The notes beneath the pieces were generated by a model. It made no database searches. It was not told the origin of the DNA and was given only the letters and a program-made list of their open reading frames with translations. A program made the position numbers and the translations under genes. A stretch of DNA of 64,000 nt, from contig CP126168.1 of NCBI GenBank assembly GCA_032881465.1, forward strand, positions 1,612,001 through 1,676,000. Direction: 5' to 3'. This DNA comes from Parvibaculaceae bacterium PLY_AMNH_Bact1. GTDB taxonomy: Bacteria; Pseudomonadota; Alphaproteobacteria; Parvibaculales; Parvibaculaceae. This document shows positions 18,502 to 28,063 of this stretch, piece by piece (position 1 is the first letter of the stretch; each line of letters starts with the position of its first letter).

Positions 18502-20589
18502 ATGAACAATCTCAATCGTCGCACCTTTCTGAAAGGGTTTGCAGGCCTGGCGGGGTGCTTTGTGGCGTCAGCTGGTCTCGCCTCCTCCCCCGCCTTTGCA
18601 GATGAAACCCGCATCAACACGAACCGCTTCCCACAAGGATTGGCATCCGGCGATCCTCAACCCGATGCTGTGCTTCTCTGGACACGGGCGGTCCCGGATA
18701 TGCCGGCAGGAACCGTTGACCTCATTTGTCAAATCTCGACAGATGAGGCTTTCTCGACTGTTATTATAGAGACACCCATTACCGTGACTGCGGATAGTGA
18801 CTTCACAGCACGCGTTTTCGTCGAAGGTCTCGCACCCGACACACGCTACTTCTATCGCTTTATCGCAGACGGCGAAGTGGGCGCGCACACCGGTCGGACA
18901 CGGACCGCGCCAGCGTCGGACGCTGAGCGCCCTGTTCGCTTCGCCTTCGCCTCATGTCAGAAATACGAATCCGGTTTTTATGGCGCCTGGGCGCGCCTTG
19001 TCGCAGATGATGAGGCAGCCCCGGAAACCGGACAGCTCGACTTTGTGCTCCACCTGGGCGACTTCATCTATGAAGTCATCGGCGATGTACCAGCAGGTGT
19101 CGACGCCTCGCGAAAAATCCCGCCCTTCCCCGATGGCTCAACCCCCTGGGTGCCCGATGGTACGAAACCCTATTGGTCTGAGGGCGCGACTTGGGCAGTG
19201 ACCGTGGATGACTATCGCCATCTCTACAAAACTTATTTGAAAGACCCGCACTTGCAGGCAGCGCGCGCCCGTTTCCCATTCATGTGCACCTGGGATGATC
19301 ACGAGTTCACCAATGACAGCTGGCAAAGCCATGACACTTATTTCCGTCCTGGCATCCCGTCTCAGAAGCGGAAAGTGGCGGCGAACCAAGCCTGGTTTGA
19401 ATTCATTCCGGCTCTTCTGACAAACTCAAAATCCATCGCAGACACGCGGAATGAAGCCAGCGATTTCAAACCAACGCAAGTGGACAACGCGCCGTACGAA
19501 GGGTTTGACGATAGCTTCCTCAATCTGAGTGGTGACAATTGCCGCGCCCTTCATTCCATGACCATCTATCGCTCTCTCTCATGGGGCAAAATGCTGGATC
19601 TGGTCGTCACGGATCTCCGGTCTTACCGCAGTCCGCCAGTCTTGACGGAAGAAGTGCGCGAGCTTTTGAGTGGCGGCAGTGCCCGCCTCGCCCCGGTGCG
19701 TCTGGTCAAGGAACTCGATGCAGGCAAAACCGCAAATGGAGGCCAGCCTCTGGAGAAGCTGACCTACGAAGAAAAAGCGATCGACAACCCCAGAAGAAAC
19801 AGTCCTGCTGGCACCTGCATGGGCGCAAAACAAAAAGCCTGGTTCAAAGCGGCAATGCAAAACTCGACGGCGAACTGGCGTATCTGGGCGAATTCCATCC
19901 CTGCTGTGTCGCTGCGCTTGGATCTGAATAAAGTCCCCGGCACAGATTTCGAGGACAGTTATCTCGGCGTCGATGCCTGGCAAGGGTTTCCAGGTGAGCT
20001 GAGCGAGCTGATGGCATTTCTCCGCGATAATCAAATTGCCAATACCATCTCCTGTTCCGGCGATTACCACACACATGCTGCAGGTCGACTGGCCCCCAAC
20101 CTGGATGATGACAATCCAGACTTCGTCGCCGTTGATTTTGCAACCACCAGCATCAGTTCCGGAAATCTGTTTAACGGGGCAGAACGGAGCACACCGGAAG
20201 GCGACCCATTTCGACAGTTTGTGGCGTATGAGAGCGGCGGAGAGACAATCGAAAATTTCAACAACACCATCGTCAATGGAATGCTGAGCGGCTTGACTGC
20301 TGCCTATTCTGGCAGTTCCTTTTTGGCGGGGCTCCTTGCTTCTGATAAGGCAAGCCCTGGATTGGACTATCTGGATGGCAACGCTCATGGCTTCGGCCTT
20401 GCCGAAATTACCACCGATGGTGCAACAGTCTCCCTCGTCAATGTTGGCTCGGTATTGGAAGGACCAGGCCCGGAGGGCCAGCCCGTTTTGCGGCGCGTTA
20501 CATTTCACGTACCCAAATGGGGCCCTGACAGTCAACCAAGCCTTGAAGAGAGATCATTTGAGGGCCCACCACCCTTTCCCTTTTCGTGA
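18502..20589 (+). CDS. phoD: PhoD-like alkaline phosphatase/phosphodiesterase, Tat-exported
   Basis: A 695-residue metallophosphatase of the PhoD family. It starts with a twin-arginine signal (NRRTFLKGFAGLAG), so it is exported folded by the Tat system, whose genes tatABC are at 35563-37075. An N-terminal Fn3-like PhoD domain (FPQGLASGDPQPDAVLLWTR) is followed by the metal-binding core: ASCQKYESGFYGAW, HLGDFIYE, DDHEFTNDSW and SGDYHTHAAG. The protein would release phosphate from phosphodiesters or monoesters in the periplasm. No Pho box was identified upstream. Confidence 0.9.
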   Translation: MNNLNRRTFLKGFAGLAGCFVASAGLASSPAFADETRINTNRFPQGLASGDPQPDAVLLWTRAVPDMPAGTVDLICQISTDEAFSTVIIETPITVTADSDFTARVFVEGLAPDTRYFYRFIADGEVGAHTGRTRTAPASDAERPVRFAFASCQKYESGFYGAWARLVADDEAAPETGQLDFVLHLGDFIYEVIGDVPAGVDASRKIPPFPDGSTPWVPDGTKPYWSEGATWAVTVDDYRHLYKTYLKDPHLQAARARFPFMCTWDDHEFTNDSWQSHDTYFRPGIPSQKRKVAANQAWFEFIPALLTNSKSIADTRNEASDFKPTQVDNAPYEGFDDSFLNLSGDNCRALHSMTIYRSLSWGKMLDLVVTDLRSYRSPPVLTEEVRELLSGGSARLAPVRLVKELDAGKTANGGQPLEKLTYEEKAIDNPRRNSPAGTCMGAKQKAWFKAAMQNSTANWRIWANSIPAVSLRLDLNKVPGTDFEDSYLGVDAWQGFPGELSELMAFLRDNQIANTISCSGDYHTHAAGRLAPNLDDDNPDFVAVDFATTSISSGNLFNGAERSTPEGDPFRQFVAYESGGETIENFNNTIVNGMLSGLTAAYSGSSFLAGLLASDKASPGLDYLDGNAHGFGLAEITTDGATVSLVNVGSVLEGPGPEGQPVLRRVTFHVPKWGPDSQPSLEERSFEGPPPFPFS

Positions 20590-20651
20590 CAGGTCCGTCA
20601 TTTCCTGCCTATCATGACCACACCAAAAATTGAGAGGACGGGAGAGACAGT

Positions 20652-22079
20652 ATGTCGGTGAAGGAGTATGCGGAGCTTGATGGTCTCGCACTTGGTGAGA
20701 TGGTCAAGAATGGCGATGTGAGTGCCACCGAACTTGCCGAAGAAGCCATCACTCGGATTGAGAAACACAATCCCACCCTCAATGCTGTTGTGACCAAACT
20801 CTACGATGTTGGACGGAAAGCTGCCGAGAATCCGCAAGACGGTCCATTCAAGGGTGTACCTTTCTTGCTGAAAGACATAATGGGCGACCTCGAGGGCGTC
20901 GAAACGCGCTCTGGCTCACGCTTTATGTCTGGTGTTCCCGCTGCCCAGGATTCCACTCTGACAGCACGGTTTAAGGCCGCGGGTGTTTCTATTCTTGGGA
21001 AAACAAATGTGCCGGAGTTCGGACTGTTGCCAACAACTGAGTCTGCGCTCTATGGACCAGCCCGTAATCCCTGGAATATTGAACATTCCACCGGCGGATC
21101 ATCGGGTGGGTCAGGCGCGGCAGTTGCGGCAGGCATTGTTCCCCTCGCTCATGCAAATGATGGCGGCGGCTCAATCCGCATTCCCGCAGCCTGTTGTGGG
21201 CTTGTGGGATTGAAACCGACTCGTGCGCGCAACCCACTGGGCCCCGTCCTCGGAGATGTAATGGGCGGTCTCATCAGTGAACATGTAGTGAGCCGTTCGG
21301 TGCGTGACAGTGCGGCGATGCTCGATTGCACAGAAGGGCCGGAAGCAGGTGATCCCTATTTTGCACCACCCAAGGAACGTCCCTATCTCAATGAAGTCAG
21401 CCGCGATCCCGGCAACCTGCGCATTGCCTTTAGCACTAAGGATCTTGAGGGAAAGAGCCTTGATCCAGATTGCGTGAAAGCCATCGAGAACACAGCGAAA
21501 CTTCTGAGTGACCTCGGACACATTGTTGAAGAAGCAGCACCCGCGATCCCCATGGAAATGCTCTCAGAAGCGTTCATGGCGGTTTGGGCTGCCGGCCTTG
21601 CCGCAGGCATTGATGCTTTCGCTGCGGCGACCGGACAGACGCCGGGAGACAATGAGCTCGAAGGGCTCACATGGGGTCTCTATCAGGCAGGCAAGGAAAT
21701 ATCAGCTTCGCAATATCAGCATGCCTTGGCAGGCTTTCAGATGTTGGGCCGGGAAATGGCGCGCTTCCACTCGACCTACGATCTTTGGATGACAACAACC
21801 CTTGGTGCGCCACCCATTGAACTTGGCCGGATCGACATCGGCAACCGCAATGCAGCAGAAGCTTTTGACCCAGTCATCGACTATGTGCCTTTTACAGCCA
21901 TCGAAAATGCAACGGGCCAGCCAGCCATCTCTTTACCGCTCCATTGGAGTGAGGCTGGCCTGCCAGTTGGCGTCATGTTCGCAGCAGCGTTTGGCGAAGA
22001 AGGACTGCTCTATCGCCTCGCTGGACAGCTGGAACAAGCACAACCATGGGCTGGCAAGCGCCCAGCTGTTTGGAACTAA
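20652..22079 (+). CDS. Amidase-signature family amidase, copy 1
   Basis: A 475-residue amidase-signature enzyme. The Ser-cisSer-Lys triad can be placed: K74 (FLLKDIMG), S150 ([16 protein letters not shown]) and nucleophile S174 ([19 protein letters not shown]). The C-terminal region ([22 protein letters not shown]) is also typical. No signal peptide, so probably cytoplasmic. It is followed 36 bases later by a second amidase similar across its whole length, so the pair is a tandem duplication. The substrate could be an aliphatic or aryl amide; it is not a GatA, because no gatB or gatC is nearby. Confidence 0.92.
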   Translation: MSVKEYAELDGLALGEMVKNGDVSATELAEEAITRIEKHNPTLNAVVTKLYDVGRKAAENPQDGPFKGVPFLLKDIMGDLEGVETRSGSRFMSGVPAAQDSTLTARFKAAGVSILGKTNVPEFGLLPTTESALYGPARNPWNIEHSTGGSSGGSGAAVAAGIVPLAHANDGGGSIRIPAACCGLVGLKPTRARNPLGPVLGDVMGGLISEHVVSRSVRDSAAMLDCTEGPEAGDPYFAPPKERPYLNEVSRDPGNLRIAFSTKDLEGKSLDPDCVKAIENTAKLLSDLGHIVEEAAPAIPMEMLSEAFMAVWAAGLAAGIDAFAAATGQTPGDNELEGLTWGLYQAGKEISASQYQHALAGFQMLGREMARFHSTYDLWMTTTLGAPPIELGRIDIGNRNAAEAFDPVIDYVPFTAIENATGQPAISLPLHWSEAGLPVGVMFAAAFGEEGLLYRLAGQLEQAQPWAGKRPAVWN

Positions 22080-22115
22080 TCAACTTCGAAAATGCACCAT
22101 CCTGGGGAGGATCAC

Positions 22116-23546
22116 ATGAGTTTTAAAGAATATGCGGAGTATGACGGGCTCGGCCTGGCGGAGCTTGTGTCCAAAGGGGATGTGACACCATCCGAGTTGA
22201 CGGAAGCCGCCATCGAGCGCATCGAGGAACATAATGACACGCTGAACGCCGTCGTCCACAAAGGCTATGAAGACGCCCGAGCAACCGCAAAGAGCGATCT
22301 GCCGAGTGGCCCATTTAAGGGCGTTCCTTTTCTCATCAAAGACTTGGGGTTAAAGGTGACCGGCTGGCCGCGCACGAATGGCAGCGCCTTTACCAAAGAC
22401 ACTGTCGATACGATGGACAGTGAATTGACCAAACGCTTCCGCGCGTCGGGCGTTGTCTTTGTTGGGAAAACCAACACGCCGGAATATGGCATTACTGGAA
22501 CAACGGAGTCCGGCCTGCTCGGACCTTGCCGCAATCCCTGGAATCCGGACCATATCTCAGGTGGCTCGTCGGGCGGCGCAGCCGCGGCCGTCGGGGCCGG
22601 GATCGTTCCGTTGGCACATGCGAGTGATGGCCTGGGCTCGATCCGTATTCCGGCTGCCTGTTGCGGTCTTGTGGGCATGAAAATCACCCGGGATCGAAAT
22701 CCCAATGGCCCGGATGATTTTGATCGGGCAATTGGTTTCAGCGTCGACCATGTGGTGTCCAGAACCGTGCGCGATAGCGCTGCCATGCTCGATGCGACCG
22801 GATATCCGGAACCAGCCTCTCCCTATGCGCCACCACCCAAAGAGCGTCCCTATATGGAGGAAATTCAGCAAAGTCCTGGCAAGCTGAAAATCGCCTATTC
22901 CAGCGAGACGCCAAGCAAAAAGCCCATCGATCCGGAAGTTCAGAAGGGCTTTGAAGACACCGTGGATATGCTGAAAAGCCTTGGCCATGAGATGATTGAC
23001 CGCAGTCTAGATGTGGATTTCAAGGCCTATTACCGGGCCCAAGGTGCCGTCAGCGCCGGGAACTTCGCTGCTGGCATGCGACGGCGCATAGAGCAGATAG
23101 GTCGCGAGCCGCGCGAAGATGAACTTGAACCTCTCACCTGGGCAGCCTTTAAGGGAGGCTCTAAAATAACAGCAGAACAAGCCATGCATGGCTGGCAAAC
23201 ACTGCGTTTGCTCAATCGGCAAGTGTTGGAGCATTTTGAGCAATTTGATGTCTTTCTCCAGCCCGTGCTGGGAACGCCTCCACCAGAAATCGGCGTCATT
23301 GATCCTGTGCGGCTGGAACCAAGAGAAGTGAACAAACGCCAGGGAAAAGCGTTCCCTTACACACCTCCGTTCAACTTTACCGGCCAGCCTTCCCTGTCTC
23401 TCCCGCTTTGTTGGAGCGAAAAAGGACTGCCGTTCGGCATGATGTTCACGGGCAGATATGGCGATGAAGCGACACTCTTCCGCCTGGCAGCGCAACTGGA
23501 GAAGGAAAAGCCCTGGATACAAAAACGTCCCCCAGTATGGTCGTGA
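22116..23546 (+). CDS. Amidase-signature family amidase, copy 2
   Basis: A 476-residue paralogue of the preceding amidase. The catalytic Lys is K75 (FLIKDLGLK), the Gly/Ser motif is SGGSSGGAAAAVGAG and the nucleophile lies in [17 protein letters not shown]. The start at 22116 is chosen because GGGGAGG precedes the ATG by five bases; eight codons upstream would fall in the gap after copy 1. N-termini of both copies are nearly parallel (KEYAE.DGL.L.E.V..GDV). The copies differ in the loop after the nucleophile (TRDRNPNGPDDFDRAI here), which may set different substrates. Confidence 0.92.
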   Translation: MSFKEYAEYDGLGLAELVSKGDVTPSELTEAAIERIEEHNDTLNAVVHKGYEDARATAKSDLPSGPFKGVPFLIKDLGLKVTGWPRTNGSAFTKDTVDTMDSELTKRFRASGVVFVGKTNTPEYGITGTTESGLLGPCRNPWNPDHISGGSSGGAAAAVGAGIVPLAHASDGLGSIRIPAACCGLVGMKITRDRNPNGPDDFDRAIGFSVDHVVSRTVRDSAAMLDATGYPEPASPYAPPPKERPYMEEIQQSPGKLKIAYSSETPSKKPIDPEVQKGFEDTVDMLKSLGHEMIDRSLDVDFKAYYRAQGAVSAGNFAAGMRRRIEQIGREPREDELEPLTWAAFKGGSKITAEQAMHGWQTLRLLNRQVLEHFEQFDVFLQPVLGTPPPEIGVIDPVRLEPREVNKRQGKAFPYTPPFNFTGQPSLSLPLCWSEKGLPFGMMFTGRYGDEATLFRLAAQLEKEKPWIQKRPPVWS

Positions 23547-23608
23547 ATGGTATGTGCTCATAATTCTGAGAGTTGCCGTGAGAGCCGAAGCCTGATACCT
23601 CACCTCTC

Positions 23609-24994
23609 ATGACGAAACCCATTCATATCATTGGCGGCGGCATGGCCGGATCTGAAGCTGCATGGCAGGTAACAAGGACTGGAACCCCAGTCGTCCTGCA
23701 CGAAATGCGGCCGGATCGCGGCACAGATGCCCATCAAACGGATGGTTTGGCGGAGCTCGTCTGTTCCAACTCCTTCCGTTCGGATGACTGGGAAAATAAT
23801 GCCGTCGGACTGCTTCACGAGGAAATGCGCCGGTGCGGATCTCTCATCATGTCCGCGGCAGCTGAAGCGAAGGTCCCAGCCGGAAGTGCCCTGGCAGTAG
23901 ACCGCGAGTACTTCTCAGATGTGGTGACAAAAACGCTTGAAGCAGAACCCCTTGTCACCATTGAGCGTGGTGAGGTTGTCGGCCTGCCACCGGAAGACTG
24001 GGGACCGACCATCATCGCGACCGGACCGCTAACCTCGGAAGCACTGAGCAGCGCCATCGGTGAGGTGACGGAAAAAGACGAACTCGCGTTTTTTGATGCG
24101 ATTGCGCCCATCATCTACACAGATACAATTGACTTTGATGTGTGCTGGTACCAATCCAGATATGACAAGGTCGGCCCGGATGGTGACGGTAAGGATTATA
24201 TCAACTGCGCTATGAATGAGGAGCAGTACAACGATTTCATTACTGCTCTTCTTGATGGCGACAAAACAGACTTCAAAGAATGGGAAGAAAACACTCCCTA
24301 TTTTGAAGGCTGTCTGCCCATTGAGGTTATGTCCGAACGTGGTCGCGAAACGTTACGCCACGGTCCAATGAAGCCCGTCGGCCTCACCAACCCGCATAAC
24401 CCAGAAGTCAAAGCGCATGCAATTGTGCAGCTGCGGCAGGATAACAAGCTGGCAACGCTCTACAACATGGTGGGCTTTCAAACGAAGCTTCGCCATGGCG
24501 AACAGAAACGCATTTTCCGAATGATCCCGGGATTGGAGAAAGCAGAATTTGCGCGGCTTGGCGGACTCCATCGAAACACATTCCTCAATTCCCCGCGGCT
24601 TCTTGATGACACGATGCGTCTCAAGTCACATCCACATATTCGCTTTGCCGGACAAATCACCGGGGTCGAAGGATATGTTGAGAGTGCTGCTATGGGATTG
24701 ATGGCTGGCCGTTTCGCCGCATCGGAGATGAATGGCAATGTTCCAACGCCACCACCAGCAACAACGGCTTTTGGGGCGCTCATTAGTCACATCACGGGCG
24801 GCGCGGATGCGAAGACCTTCCAACCAATGAATGTGAATTATGGCCTCTTGCCTCCAATTGAAGTTCCCAAACCAGCAGACGGAAAACGTCTGCGTGGCAA
24901 AGAAAAAGGCCGGGCGCGGAAAACAGCGATGAGCCACCGGGCCCTGCAGGATCTGGAGACCTGGCTCAATCCGGCTTCTGGTGCCGCTGACTAG
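23609..24994 (+). CDS. trmFO: Folate-dependent tRNA (uracil-5-)-methyltransferase
   Basis: Makes 5-methyluridine at tRNA position 54 using methylenetetrahydrofolate and FAD. The 461-residue protein starts with a Rossmann FAD motif ([14 protein letters not shown]) and contains [62 protein letters not shown] and [17 protein letters not shown], all characteristic. The C-terminal tail is basic. It converges with the squalene/phytoene-synthase family gene, their ends overlapping by four bases. Confidence 0.96.
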   Translation: MTKPIHIIGGGMAGSEAAWQVTRTGTPVVLHEMRPDRGTDAHQTDGLAELVCSNSFRSDDWENNAVGLLHEEMRRCGSLIMSAAAEAKVPAGSALAVDREYFSDVVTKTLEAEPLVTIERGEVVGLPPEDWGPTIIATGPLTSEALSSAIGEVTEKDELAFFDAIAPIIYTDTIDFDVCWYQSRYDKVGPDGDGKDYINCAMNEEQYNDFITALLDGDKTDFKEWEENTPYFEGCLPIEVMSERGRETLRHGPMKPVGLTNPHNPEVKAHAIVQLRQDNKLATLYNMVGFQTKLRHGEQKRIFRMIPGLEKAEFARLGGLHRNTFLNSPRLLDDTMRLKSHPHIRFAGQITGVEGYVESAAMGLMAGRFAASEMNGNVPTPPPATTAFGALISHITGGADAKTFQPMNVNYGLLPPIEVPKPADGKRLRGKEKGRARKTAMSHRALQDLETWLNPASGAAD

Positions 24995-25845
24995 CCCTGA
25001 AACTGCTTCGACCACCGAACGCGCAAATATCTCAATTGCCGTCTGAAGGCCGGAATGTCGCTTGACTGACGAAACAGATCAAAGTCAGCTGTTCGCAATT
25101 TCCTGATATAGAGCGAACGCAATATTGTCGGCAGCAACACTGAAACCAGATTTGCATTGGACCGCAAATCAAGGTCTCCCACTTTTGCCGTTAAGCCTTC
25201 TGCGTGCATTAGTATTTCCCCTATTGCGCGACTAATGCCCAGCGAAGATGTCCCTTGAAAAACCGCATGTGGATCAATGTCATGCTGCCCCATAAGATCC
25301 AGCGGCAAGCATAGCTGAGATGACGCAACATCATGCGGCATCCGCCGTATCTGATTAATTAGTCCGTACACTGCCAAATGAGTTGTGGCGGTCTTGACGG
25401 TCGTCGCATCCAAAGTCTCATTGGCAATAGAACTCGTAATACTCAGAAACTGAGCTGCTACCTGGTGGTGGTAATCGCTGAGATCACCCAATGTGGCGAA
25501 GGGGTGCTCGGCGAGGTCACGTGACCGAAGGTCAATGAGTGAATTCAACGCCGTCGGCGCAACTCCATAGTCAAAAAGGGTGTCTGCGAGTGCAGCAGCA
25601 ATCTCATGGCCCGGATCGCTTACAGAGGTCATCTCTCCAAGCGCTTCACGCCACCATTGAAAACGAATGTCCGCGAGCATGGGTTCGCTGACTGTTGTTG
25701 GAATTCGGATCATCTCCGCGTCAAAAGCAGAGATAGCGGCCAATACGTCTCGCTGCCGTTCAGGTGTGAGCAAAATGGCCAAATAACGATCGTGATCCAA
25801 CCGCTTAAGCTGATTGAGGCAATAGTGGAAACGATCCTGTTTCAT
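24991..25845 (-). CDS. Squalene/phytoene synthase family protein (NDUFAF6-like)
   Basis: A 284-residue member of the trans-isoprenyl diphosphate synthase fold. Seen: [19 protein letters not shown] near the N-terminus, [25 protein letters not shown], and [20 protein letters not shown]. The usual paired Asp-rich DxxxD substrate motifs of true squalene synthases are not clear, so the NDUFAF6-type subgroup is more likely than hopanoid or carotenoid synthesis. The ATG at 25845 is chosen because it begins just before the family start; a TTG at 25932 is the only alternative. In related genomes this gene follows the secDF-Mth938 block, as here apart from one inserted gene. Confidence 0.8.
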   Translation of the reverse strand: MKQDRFHYCLNQLKRLDHDRYLAILLTPERQRDVLAAISAFDAEMIRIPTTVSEPMLADIRFQWWREALGEMTSVSDPGHEIAAALADTLFDYGVAPTALNSLIDLRSRDLAEHPFATLGDLSDYHHQVAAQFLSITSSIANETLDATTVKTATTHLAVYGLINQIRRMPHDVASSQLCLPLDLMGQHDIDPHAVFQGTSSLGISRAIGEILMHAEGLTAKVGDLDLRSNANLVSVLLPTILRSLYIRKLRTADFDLFRQSSDIPAFRRQLRYLRVRWSKQFQG

Positions 25846-25932
25846 GGGGCCCACGTCAAAAAGAACGGGACTGCTCTCATATGAAAGCAGCCCCGCAAGT
25901 CTAGCAAACTCCGGGGTTGCCCCCGATGCCAA

Positions 25933-26535
25933 TTAGTAGATGTTCTGCGCCGATACCATCGCAAACAGCATGGGGATCGAAAGCAGTGTATTGGTTCGCG
26001 AGAACGCTTTGGCAGTGCCGGCCGCTTTCGCTTTTGCATCTGCATCCGCGTCAACCATGCCCAGGGCAATCTTCTGGTTTGGCCAGATCACAAACCAGAC
26101 ATTGAACCACATGATCGTGCCGAACCACATGCCAATGCCTATGGCGATGTTTTTCTCAACCGCAAACCCGTTCATTGCGCCCAGTGTGAAGGCGTCAAGC
26201 AGGTAGCCGTTCATAGATGCGAGCAGAATACCTGTCACGATGGTTGCCATGGCGCCCCAACGGAACCACCAAAGAGCTTCCGGAGCGATCACTTTGGAGA
26301 TGGCGGGTTTCTGTTCGTCAGGAATGTTACCCATATTCGGGATCTGAACGAAGTTGAAGTACCACAGGAGGCCGATCCACATGACACCGCTCAACACATG
26401 CAGCCAGCGCATAATGAAGGCACCAAAGGCATGATCGAACGTGCCACCCCAATTGAGATACATAAGAAGTAGAACTGCTGCGATGACAAAACCGGCAATC
26501 ACGGTATTTCGCAGGGAATCCAATATTGCAGACAT
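25933..26535 (-). CDS. PuuD-like (urate hydroxylase N-terminal domain) membrane protein
   Basis: A 200-residue membrane protein resembling the membrane domain of the urate hydroxylase PuuD (formerly DUF989). There are about four hydrophobic segments: residues 10-28 (TVIAGFVIAAVLLLMYL), 40-62 (MRWLHVLSGVMWIGLLWYF), 88-108 and 130-152. Conserved His and Trp residues (RWLHVLSGVMWIGLLW) could bind haem. The cytochrome c domain that full-length PuuD carries at its C-terminus is missing; the protein ends MLFAMVSAQNIY. It is preceded by AGGGGGA. No other purine-degradation gene is in the window, so a urate role is uncertain. Confidence 0.8.
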   Translation of the reverse strand: MSAILDSLRNTVIAGFVIAAVLLLMYLNWGGTFDHAFGAFIMRWLHVLSGVMWIGLLWYFNFVQIPNMGNIPDEQKPAISKVIAPEALWWFRWGAMATIVTGILLASMNGYLLDAFTLGAMNGFAVEKNIAIGIGMWFGTIMWFNVWFVIWPNQKIALGMVDADADAKAKAAGTAKAFSRTNTLLSIPMLFAMVSAQNIY

Positions 26536-26737
26536 GGGTTGCTGTCCCCCTATTTTGCGTGTGCGTTAGATGGTCAACGCACAAGCCACCTCCTCGCCCC
26601 TCAAGACTGGACACTGGATAAAGCCAGCTAAAAACCAGAACGACTCACCGGGCGAGCCAAAGAAATTATTTGGTGAGATTAGGAGCTTCGGTCAGAAAAG
26701 CCAAGCAATCCAAACGAACAAAAGTAAAGAAAATTCT
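26536..26737. other. Intergenic region of about 200 bases
   Basis: Between the PuuD-like gene and the Mth938-like gene, both on the minus strand. I see the ribosome-binding site of the downstream gene but no convincing hairpin terminator, repeat, small RNA or open frame. Confidence 0.4.
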
Positions 26738-27118
26738 TTATTCAACGGCGATGAGCGCCGCAGCAACGCGGCGCTGCTCACCTAATAGAACATTGTAGGT
26801 ACGGCATGCGGCACCTGTGTCCATAACCTCAAAATGCAAAGGGATGTTGCTGAGGTGATCCCTTACCACCCGCGATGGAAACTGAAGTGATGCGCCAGTT
26901 CCAATCAGGAGAAGATCAAAGCTCTCAATCGCTGCAGCGATCTCACCAAAGTGGTCGGGTGTCACGTCACCGATAGCCGCTACACCCCAGGGAAACATAC
27001 CAGCGTCAGGCAGCAGATACATTGAGCCTTCGACGCGCTTTTTGTCGATCCGAAAGCCCTTGTCACCATAAGCGTCGATCGGGGGGTGGCTGCCAAAGTC
27101 CGTATTGGAGAGTTCCAT
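26738..27118 (-). CDS. Mth938-like domain protein (DUF498)
   Basis: A 126-residue protein of the Mth938/NDUFAF3 type. Recognisable stretches are IDAYGDKGFRI, GSMYLLPDAGMFPWGV, FDLLLIGTG and MDTGAACRTYNVLLGE. Mitochondrial relatives assemble respiratory complex I; the bacterial role is not settled. The ATG at 27118 follows the secF stop codon by four bases, so translation is likely coupled to secF. Start chosen for that reason; an upstream frame would lie inside secF. Confidence 0.85.
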   Translation of the reverse strand: MELSNTDFGSHPPIDAYGDKGFRIDKKRVEGSMYLLPDAGMFPWGVAAIGDVTPDHFGEIAAAIESFDLLLIGTGASLQFPSRVVRDHLSNIPLHFEVMDTGAACRTYNVLLGEQRRVAAALIAVE

Positions 27119-27122
27119 CCGC

Positions 27123-28052
27123 CTACACTGACGGCGTGGAACTCGGGGCTGCAACGCTCCAGTCGCGTTTCACACCGAGGATCATGAGCAGAGGTGCAGC
27201 AATGAAGATCGATGAATAGGTTCCGATAAAGACACCCCACATCATCGCAAACGTAAACCCGCGGATAACTTCGCCCCCAAAGACATAGAGCGCCAAGAGC
27301 GCAAGAAGTGTCGTGATTGAGGTCATTGCCGTCCGCGACAGCGTTTCGTTGATTGATCGGTCGAGCAGGTCACCAAGATCAAGCTTCTTATACTTCCGAA
27401 GGTTTTCACGAACCCTGTCATAGACGACAACCGTGTCATTCATCGAATACCCAACAATCGTCAGGATGGCCGCGATGATCGACAGATTGAATTCCAGCTG
27501 AAAGATGGAAAATATCCCAATGGTCAAAAGAACGTCATGCACGAGAGCAAGCACCGCACCAACAGAGAATTGCCACTCAAAACGGAACCAGATGTAAACG
27601 AGCATCAAAATTACAGCGATGACCACGGCGAGTGTTCCCGCCTCAACAAGCTCAGAACTCACCTTCGGGCCAACAACTTCCACACGTCTATATTCGACAC
27701 CATCACCTAGCTCTCCACGAATGAGCTCAACGACACTTTGATCGCTTCCCTCGGTCTCGGTCTGCTGCTCTACGCGGATAAGCACATCATTGGGCGCACC
27801 AAATTCCTGAACCTGCACGTCACCCAGATTAAGAGACGATAATCGATTTCTGAGATCACCAATATCTGCCGGACCCTCTGTCCCAATCTCGATCATTGTG
27901 CCACCTCGGAAATCAATTCCGAAGTTTAGGCCGTTTGTAAAAAACAAAGCCATGGAGGCCAGAACCATCAAGGCGGACAAGGCATATGCGACCTGCCGCA
28001 GAGCGATAAACTTGAAGGCTGTGTTTGCAGGAACGAGCTTAAGTCTAAACAT
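27123..28052 (-). CDS. secF: Protein translocase subunit SecF
   Basis: SecF works with SecD to complete protein export using the proton gradient. The 309-residue protein starts at ATG 28052, which has AGGAG eight bases upstream; the upstream frame overlaps the end of secD. Six transmembrane segments are expected: the first at ALSALMVLASMALFF, followed by the conserved FGIDFRGGTMIEI, and the C-terminal five including GYSMNDTVVVYDRVREN, the SecF signature. It is followed immediately by the Mth938-like gene and preceded by secD. Confidence 0.97.
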   Translation of the reverse strand: MFRLKLVPANTAFKFIALRQVAYALSALMVLASMALFFTNGLNFGIDFRGGTMIEIGTEGPADIGDLRNRLSSLNLGDVQVQEFGAPNDVLIRVEQQTETEGSDQSVVELIRGELGDGVEYRRVEVVGPKVSSELVEAGTLAVVIAVILMLVYIWFRFEWQFSVGAVLALVHDVLLTIGIFSIFQLEFNLSIIAAILTIVGYSMNDTVVVYDRVRENLRKYKKLDLGDLLDRSINETLSRTAMTSITTLLALLALYVFGGEVIRGFTFAMMWGVFIGTYSSIFIAAPLLMILGVKRDWSVAAPSSTPSV

Positions 28053-28063
28053 GGGCAGCGCTC

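Noticed and set aside
19579-20535. 318-codon open frame antisense to phoD
   Set aside because: Opposite the conserved metal-binding core of PhoD; no protein-like motif of its own.
24991-25932. Hopanoid or carotenoid synthase (hpnC/hpnD, crtB)
   Set aside because: No hpn or crt neighbours and no clear paired Asp-rich motifs; the gene lies in the Sec-Mth938 context typical of the NDUFAF6-like subgroup.
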